NCBI GenBank assembly: GCA_018650465.1 | Contig: JABIFY010000052.1 | Location: 1 to 64,000, forward strand | Length of the DNA stretch: 64,000 bases | Reading direction: 5' to 3' | DNA from: Alphaproteobacteria bacterium | Lineage (GTDB): Bacteria > Pseudomonadota > Alphaproteobacteria > UBA2966 | Shown: positions 59,399 to 64,000 of the stretch, piece by piece | Position numbering within the stretch: the stretch's first letter is position 1 | How the letters are laid out: every line of letters begins with the position of its first letter | Notes under the pieces: model-generated | What the model saw: the letters and a program-made list of their open reading frames with translations, nothing else | Told to the model about the DNA's origin: nothing | Database searches by the model: none | Translations under genes and position numbers: made by a program

Positions 59399-59475
59399 AA
59401 TTAAATAGTGCCCTAATTAAATAGTGCCCTAATTAAATAGTGCCTAATTAAATAGTGCCATGTACTAATTAACGA
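59399..59475. repeat. Tandem array of AAATAGTG half-palindromes
   Basis: Four head-to-tail units of AATTAAATAGTGCCC(T) (16, 16, 15, 15 bases) at 59399, 59415, 59431 and 59446; the last is followed by TACTAATTAACG, which supplies one right arm. It abuts the stop of the RdhA-like gene. Confidence 0.88.
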
Positions 59476-59478
59476 AAG

Positions 59479-60447
59479 TTAACCCAGGACTTCTGCTTCG
59501 TCTTCGATAAACCAGGACGGAGTGCGATAGCCGGCGGATTTGCGTTTTTTCATGAAGGTTTTGAAGATGGTCATGCGTGTCTTATCGCCGTTGGCCTTGT
59601 GCTGATAGGGACAGACATCGACACATATATGGCAATATTCATCGCGAAATCTTGAGGCTTCGTAGCATCGTGGTATATCGACCTGCCAGCGCTTGATGCC
59701 TTCTGTAATAATGAAATCGGGTGCCAGTTGAATGGCGGCAGGTGGGCAATTGCTTTCACACAAACGGCAGGTCTCACAGGTTTTTTGCACGCCGAATATG
59801 TTTGGCTGATTAAGCTGCACAGGCGCGTCTGTAATGACGAAACCTGGGCGAAAGCTGGCCCCAAAGTTGGGATGAATGACGCTGCCGTGACGACCCAACT
59901 CCCCCATACCGCTGGCATAGAGGGCGGGCACGGCTTGAATATCGCCGGTGCCGTTGTGATCGGCGATGGCAGCAAAGCCCAGGTCCCGTATGTAGGCGGC
60001 CAGTTGGGTCGAAATTCGGGCGCACTCGACATAAACCTCAAAGGCTTCGACCTCAACGGCCAAGGCCCCTTCCAGCACCTTGGCGTATTCTTCCGACACA
60101 ACGATGGAGACAATGTTTTTAAGCTCGAAGGATGACCCCACATTGATCATGATCGGCGTTAGTTCTGCGAAACCTATGTCACCGGCCCCAAGCTCAATGC
60201 CTTTGCTTTTGATCAACGCTGCCAAATGGGCGGGATCGTTACCTTCGGTTTGCTGCTTGTTCACAGGTCCGTCCCGATCTGGTGTCCACGCCATCCAGCG
60301 CTGCATACAAGCGTGCAGATCAAACTTTTGTGCCTTGGGACTGTCCTGGCGGTAAAAAGGAACCTCGGACAGACCCTTTTGTTGCATGATTTCCCGCACC
60401 AAAGGATCGTCTGGACCGCCCCTGCGAAATTCTGAAATGCCCTTCAT
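59479..60447 (-). CDS. RdhA-like 4Fe-4S protein (reductive-dehalogenase-related)
   Basis: 322 residues. The C-terminal half has two ferredoxin-type clusters: CETCRLCESNCPPAAIQ and CHICVDVCPYQHKANG. The N-terminal half contains LGFAAIADHNGTGDIQ, YASGMGELGRHGSVIHPNFGASFRPG and FVITDAPV, the arrangement of corrinoid RdhA/QueG-type enzymes, nearer RdhA. There is no Tat signal, RdhB anchor or regulator nearby. Respiratory dehalogenation is therefore unlikely, and a cytoplasmic catabolic or other reductase role is possible. ATG 60447 follows AAGGATG. Confidence 0.82.
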   Translation of the reverse strand: MKGISEFRRGGPDDPLVREIMQQKGLSEVPFYRQDSPKAQKFDLHACMQRWMAWTPDRDGPVNKQQTEGNDPAHLAALIKSKGIELGAGDIGFAELTPIMINVGSSFELKNIVSIVVSEEYAKVLEGALAVEVEAFEVYVECARISTQLAAYIRDLGFAAIADHNGTGDIQAVPALYASGMGELGRHGSVIHPNFGASFRPGFVITDAPVQLNQPNIFGVQKTCETCRLCESNCPPAAIQLAPDFIITEGIKRWQVDIPRCYEASRFRDEYCHICVDVCPYQHKANGDKTRMTIFKTFMKKRKSAGYRTPSWFIEDEAEVLG

Positions 60448-60577
60448 GCTAAATCATCCTTCTGACCAAGTTCTGTTTTGTGCTGCAAGATCGTGCAATC
60501 TCACTTAGACGCTACCACTTTTTCTCTAATGCGCTAGTTTAGGGCGCAAATCTGTATCCTAAAAACAAAGTCTGAAT

Positions 60578-61912
60578 ATGTCTGAAGCACTTGAATTCCT
60601 GAATGATCTCTTTGCCAAGGCCAAAAAGGCCGGGGCGGATGCGGCGGATGGCCACCATGTGGTGTCGCAGTCCCTGTCGACCTCCATGCGCATGGGCCAG
60701 CGCGAAGACCTGGAACGGTCTGAATCGCTGGATATGATGCTGCGTGTCTTTGTCGGCCAGCGCCAGGCCTGTGTGGCCTCGAGCGATACATCGGCCCAGG
60801 CTATGGATGAATTGGTGGAACGTGCGGTTTCCATGGCCAAGGTCGCACCCGAAGACCCTTATTGTGGTCTGGCTCCGGAAGACAGGCTGGCGAAAACATG
60901 GCCCGATCTGGACAGCTATGACGACTATGAATATGACACCGAAGCGCTGTATGACATCGGCGCAGAGGCCGAAGAAGCCGCCCTTGCCGTCGACGGCGTC
61001 ACCAATTCCAACGGGGCCGGGGCCGGATGGTCCAGGGCTGAAGTCGCCATCGCCACCAGTCATGGCTTTGCGGGCAGCTATAAATCCAGCAGCTATTCCT
61101 TCAGTGCCTCGGTCCTGGCCGGCGAAGGCACGGACATGGAAAGCGATTACGATTATTCCTCCAAGCGCCACCACGAGGAGCTGGAAAGTCCCGCCAGGAT
61201 CGGCCGCAATGCTGGTGAGCGCACGGTTAAACGCCTGAACCCGCGCCAAATGGCAACATCTGAAGTGCCGGTGATCTATGATCCGCGTTGTTCAAACGGC
61301 TTGCTCGGCCACCTGGCTGGTGCCATCACGGGCGGCTCGGTCGCCCGCGGTACCAGTTTTCTGAAAGACTATATGGACAAAGCGGTGTTTGCTGACGGCA
61401 TTAATATTGTCGATGATCCGCATATCTTGCGCGGCCAGGCCTCGCGTCCTTTTGACGGCGAAGGCGTGGCCAATGCGCGGCTTGATTTGATTGAAAATGG
61501 TGTCCTGAAAACCTGGATCATGGATACAGCCTCGGCCCGCCAGCTGGGTCTTGAGACCACAGGACGCGGCAGTCGTGGCGGCGCATCGCCTCCCCATTCT
61601 TCAACCACAAACCTCTATATGGAAGCCGGATCACAAACGCCCACCGAATTGATGTCTGACATTAAATCTGGCCTCTATATCACTGATTTAATTGGATTTG
61701 GTGTAAATAGTGTGACGGGTGATTACAGCCGAGGGGCCGCCGGGTTCTGGATTGAAGATGGTGAGATCACCTTCCCTGTCAGTGAAATGACGGTGGCCTG
61801 GAACCTGAAAGACATGTTCCTGAATATGTTGCCAGCCAATGACCTGACTTTCAATTATGGCACCAATGCACCCACCATCCGCATCGATGGCATGACCGTC
61901 GCGGGCGCCTGA
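60578..61912 (+). CDS. pmbA: PmbA/TldE family metalloprotease subunit
   Basis: 444 residues. Family landmarks: GVTNSNGAGAGWSRAEVAIATSHG, IYDPRCSNGLLGHLAGAITGGSVARGTSF, FDGEGVANARLDLIENG, and the C-terminal TGDYSRGAAGFWIEDGEITFPV. There is no HExxxH motif, as expected for the TldE/PmbA partner, which works with TldD to process peptides such as modified antimicrobial leaders. tldD is not in the window. The next gene starts 4 bases after the stop. Confidence 0.95.
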   Translation: MSEALEFLNDLFAKAKKAGADAADGHHVVSQSLSTSMRMGQREDLERSESLDMMLRVFVGQRQACVASSDTSAQAMDELVERAVSMAKVAPEDPYCGLAPEDRLAKTWPDLDSYDDYEYDTEALYDIGAEAEEAALAVDGVTNSNGAGAGWSRAEVAIATSHGFAGSYKSSSYSFSASVLAGEGTDMESDYDYSSKRHHEELESPARIGRNAGERTVKRLNPRQMATSEVPVIYDPRCSNGLLGHLAGAITGGSVARGTSFLKDYMDKAVFADGINIVDDPHILRGQASRPFDGEGVANARLDLIENGVLKTWIMDTASARQLGLETTGRGSRGGASPPHSSTTNLYMEAGSQTPTELMSDIKSGLYITDLIGFGVNSVTGDYSRGAAGFWIEDGEITFPVSEMTVAWNLKDMFLNMLPANDLTFNYGTNAPTIRIDGMTVAGA

Positions 61913-61916
61913 TTTT

Positions 61917-62729
61917 ATGGACCTGAAAGATGATATCGCCCTGCTGAAATCAGCCGTTCTGGCTGGCGGTGTCGTCGCCCATGGCTTCTTTAAGGGTCAT
62001 GCGGAAACCTGGGAAAAGAACCCTGGCGATCCGGTGACGGAAGCTGACCTGGCGGTTGATGCCTTGCTGAAAGAACAGCTGTGTGCGGCCCGGCCCGATT
62101 ATGGCTGGCTGTCGGAAGAAACGGTTGATGACAAAATCCGCCTGGAGCGTAAACGCTGCTGGATTGTCGACCCCATCGACGGCACCCGCGCTTTTGTCCA
62201 GCGCAAGCCGGAATATACCGTTTGTGCAGCCCTGGTCGAAGACGGCAAACCCATCCTGGGCGCTGTTCTGAACCCGGAAACAAATGACTTCTGGTTCGCA
62301 GAAATCGGCCAGGGAGCGACGCTGAATGACCAGCCCCTGAATTTAGGCCCCGTCCCCTCAATCGTTGATGCCCGCCTGTTGTCTTCCAGCGGCATGCTGC
62401 AACGAAATGGCTTTCTGCCCATCCCTAAAGCCCAGTTTCATTTTCACAATTCCATCGCCTTTCGCATGGTGCTGGTGGCGCAAGGACGTTATGACGCGAC
62501 GATTTCCGTGCAGCCGAAAAGCGACTGGGATATTGCCGCTGCCGATCTGATTTGCACAGAAGCGGGTTATGAAGTTACCACGCCCGATGGACAGGGCTTT
62601 ACCTACAACCAGCCCGATGTGCGCCATACCGGCATTATGGTTGCCGGTAAGCCGCTGCTGGCGGAATTGCTGGACCGTCTGGAAGGCATTGAACTGGACA
62701 AGGAGCGAAAGCCCCACGTTCCTGGCTAA
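61917..62729 (+). CDS. Inositol monophosphatase / CysQ-like phosphatase
   Basis: 270 residues. Li-sensitive Mg phosphatase motifs: GDPVTEADLAVDALLKE, WLSEETVDD (metal Glu-Glu), CWIVDPIDGTRAFVQ and KSDWDIAAADLICTEAG. Resembles 3'(2'),5'-bisphosphate nucleotidase CysQ or inositol monophosphatase; the two cannot be separated by eye. The pmbA-phosphatase pair is frequent in alphaproteobacteria. Translationally close to pmbA. Confidence 0.93.
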   Translation: MDLKDDIALLKSAVLAGGVVAHGFFKGHAETWEKNPGDPVTEADLAVDALLKEQLCAARPDYGWLSEETVDDKIRLERKRCWIVDPIDGTRAFVQRKPEYTVCAALVEDGKPILGAVLNPETNDFWFAEIGQGATLNDQPLNLGPVPSIVDARLLSSSGMLQRNGFLPIPKAQFHFHNSIAFRMVLVAQGRYDATISVQPKSDWDIAAADLICTEAGYEVTTPDGQGFTYNQPDVRHTGIMVAGKPLLAELLDRLEGIELDKERKPHVPG

Positions 62730-62874
62730 ACCATTACTGGTCAAAATATTTCCGTGGGAAGTAATCCTGGCTGCCGTCAAGCACAATTCAGCACCAGATG
62801 AATGCATTTTACTATCGTTTTTGATGGCTTTGACTACAATGCGCTCCATAAAAACAAATAATGGGAGCGCAAAA

Positions 62875-63852
62875 ATGAAATTCACAAACAGAATTCGCAA
62901 GACAGCTTTGTCCGCCATCGCAGCGACGGTTCTGCTGGCCGGGCCTGCAATCGCCGCTGATGTCGACAGTATTCACTTTTTGATCCCCGGCGGCGCTGGC
63001 GGTGGCTGGGACGGTACAGCCCGTGGTACCGGCGAAGCCTTGACCAAGGCTGGGCTGGTGGGCACAGCAACTTTTGAAAACATGTCCGGCGGGGGCGGTG
63101 GCAAGGCCATTGGTTTTCTGATCGAGAATGCCGCCTCCAACCACGGCACCCTGATGGTGAATTCAACACCGATCGTTATTCGTTCGCTGGTCGGCCGTTT
63201 CCCGCATAACTTCCGTGACCTGACCATGATCGCCGGTACCATCGGTGATTACGCCGCCTTTGTTGTGCATAAAAACAGCCCCATCAAAAGCTTTGCTGAC
63301 CTTCTGGCCGCCTACAAGGCCAACCCGCGCAAAGTTGCCATCGGTGGTGGCTCAGTGCCAGGTGGCATGGATCACATCGTTGTGGCCCACGCCATGCAGG
63401 CTGCCGGTGAAGACCCCACCAAGGTTAAATACATTCCCTATGATGCGGGCGGTAAAGCCATGGCGGCCTTGCTGTCGGGCGAGATCAAGGCATTGTCCAC
63501 CGGCTTTTCCGAAGCCGTCGGTATGGCCAAGGCCGGTGAAGTTCGCATCATTGGCGTGACCGCTGACAAACGTAATGCGGCTGCCCCCGATGCGCCCACC
63601 CTGAAAGAGCAAGGCGTGAATGCCGAGTTCGTCAACTGGCGTGGCTTCTTTGCAGCCCCTGGTTTGCCAGCTGCCAAGGCCAACGCCTATCGCGCCGCCA
63701 TCGCCAAGATGTATGCAACGCCAGAGTGGGAAGCCGTGCGCGCCCGCAATGGCTGGGTCAACATCCACAATCCCGGCGACAAGTTTGTTTCTTTCCTGGA
63801 AGCCCAGGAAAAGGTCATCAAAAGCCTGATGAAGAAATTGGGGTTCTTGTAG
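62875..63852 (+). CDS. tctC: Tripartite tricarboxylate transporter substrate-binding protein (TctC/Bug family)
   Basis: 325 residues from ATG 62875 with GGGAGCG upstream; the ORF-track start at 62569 runs antiparallel to nothing but within the previous gene in another frame and is wrong. The signal peptide (KTALSAIAATVLLAGPAIAA) precedes the Bug fold: FLIPGGAGGGWDGTARGTGEAL, FENMSGGGGGKA, VAIGGGSVPGGMDH, YIPYDAGGKAMAALLSGEI and APDAPTLKEQGV. It binds a carboxylate in the periplasm for the TctAB permease, whose first gene follows. Confidence 0.94.
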   Translation: MKFTNRIRKTALSAIAATVLLAGPAIAADVDSIHFLIPGGAGGGWDGTARGTGEALTKAGLVGTATFENMSGGGGGKAIGFLIENAASNHGTLMVNSTPIVIRSLVGRFPHNFRDLTMIAGTIGDYAAFVVHKNSPIKSFADLLAAYKANPRKVAIGGGSVPGGMDHIVVAHAMQAAGEDPTKVKYIPYDAGGKAMAALLSGEIKALSTGFSEAVGMAKAGEVRIIGVTADKRNAAAPDAPTLKEQGVNAEFVNWRGFFAAPGLPAAKANAYRAAIAKMYATPEWEAVRARNGWVNIHNPGDKFVSFLEAQEKVIKSLMKKLGFL

Positions 63853-63866
63853 GTTTCAATAAAATT

Positions 63867-63924
63867 TGACAGTCACCGATTATGATTTCGATTATGGTTC
63901 ATAGTTGGTGACTGTCATTTTTTT
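63867..63924 (+). terminator. Hairpin with T7 between tctC and tctB
   Basis: TGACAGTCACC and GGTGACTGTCA form a perfect 11-bp stem around 29 bases, followed by seven T. Its position between the binding protein and permease genes fits partial termination that keeps the binding protein in excess. Confidence 0.8.
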
Positions 63925-63937
63925 GGAGAAATGATGT

Positions 63938-64000
63938 ATGGCACTCGATAAATGGATTGCGGTGATTTTTCTGACAGTCGCCGTCGCCTATGGCTATTCG
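63938..64000 (+). CDS. tctB: Start of TctB-type small permease subunit (3' truncated by window edge)
   Basis: 21 codons from ATG 63938 (MALDKWIAVIFLTVAVAYG...), the beginning of a first membrane helix. GGAGAA lies upstream; nearby ATGs at 63931 and 63934 are out of frame. TctB is inferred mostly from position behind tctC and the hydrophobic start. Confidence 0.65.
   Translation, partial: MALDKWIAVIFLTVAVAYGYS

Noticed and set aside
59479-60447. Assignment as epoxyqueuosine reductase QueG
   Set aside because: Although queA and tgt are in the window, cluster spacing and the GELGRHGSVIHPNFG region fit RdhA-like proteins better than QueG.
62569-62874. N-terminal extension of the TctC ORF
   Set aside because: Out-of-frame overlap with the phosphatase gene; the signal peptide and GGGAGCG place the start at 62875.

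Overview
The window is one stretch of chromosome from a free-living, probably marine, alphaproteobacterium. A Rhodospirillales-like lineage is my best guess. The inference rests on the usg gene, the order secG-pyrG-kdsA-eno-ftsB, the order uvrA/ssb...gyrA-coaD-PPIase-queA-tgt, KDO synthesis (Gram-negative outer membrane), many PAS-containing signalling proteins, and a mixture of ATG, GTG and TTG starts with readable Shine-Dalgarno sites. No phage, insertion sequence, CRISPR array or rRNA operon is visible. The only RNA gene seen is tRNA-Lys(UUU).

Layout. 1-6.6 kb: the 3' part of a soluble chemoreceptor, a racemase-like protein, a CoA-binding protein coupled to a MetY-type sulfhydrylase, a SAF-type dehydrogenase and a Sel1-repeat protein. 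6.6-9.8 kb: a three-gene envelope glycosylation operon (GT2, VTT/DedA-like membrane protein, ArnT-like GT39). 10-16.5 kb: a SprA-like metalloprotease, a Crp/Fnr regulator, two paralogous membrane coiled-coil proteins, an EamA transporter, a second Sel1 protein, a dCMP deaminase-like protein and an orphan histidine kinase. 16.7-24 kb: tRNA-Lys, acyl-CoA synthetase, pirin plus MFS transporter, a PAS-GGDEF protein and an orphan peptide-type binding protein. 24-30.3 kb: tgt, queA, periplasmic cyclophilin, coaD and gyrA. 30.7-37.4 kb: a histidine kinase, a methyltransferase read through an in-frame UGA, ssb and uvrA. 37.6-43.7 kb: dehydrogenases, a ParB-like protein, a thioesterase, a fused RimB-RimK protein, usg and ftsB. 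43.8-52 kb: eno, kdsA, pyrG, secG, a HigA antitoxin remnant, gshA, rsmE and ubiA. 52-64 kb: a histidine kinase, amidase, pentapeptide-repeat protein, UbiD-family decarboxylase, RdhA-like iron-sulfur protein, PmbA, an inositol-phosphatase-family protein and the start of a tripartite tricarboxylate transporter (tctC, tctB).

The strongest novel signal is at 32766-33542. An ArsM-like SAM methyltransferase appears to stop at UGA codon 202, yet the same frame continues for 56 family-like residues to a TAG. The UGA sits where relatives carry a conserved Cys (W-T-x-C-I-A-G-x-L), and a two-part hairpin whose apical loop starts 16 nt after the UGA fits a bacterial SECIS. I read it as a selenocysteine methyltransferase. 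It lies, with a sensor kinase, between ssb and gyrA in an otherwise conserved housekeeping block.

A second theme is small repeats. At least three families of dispersed palindromes sit at gene ends, and several short tandem duplications sit at translation starts (queA, a ParB-like gene, rsmE, a Sel1 gene). A G11 tract precedes the MFS start codon. Three sensor histidine kinases occur with no response regulator in the window.
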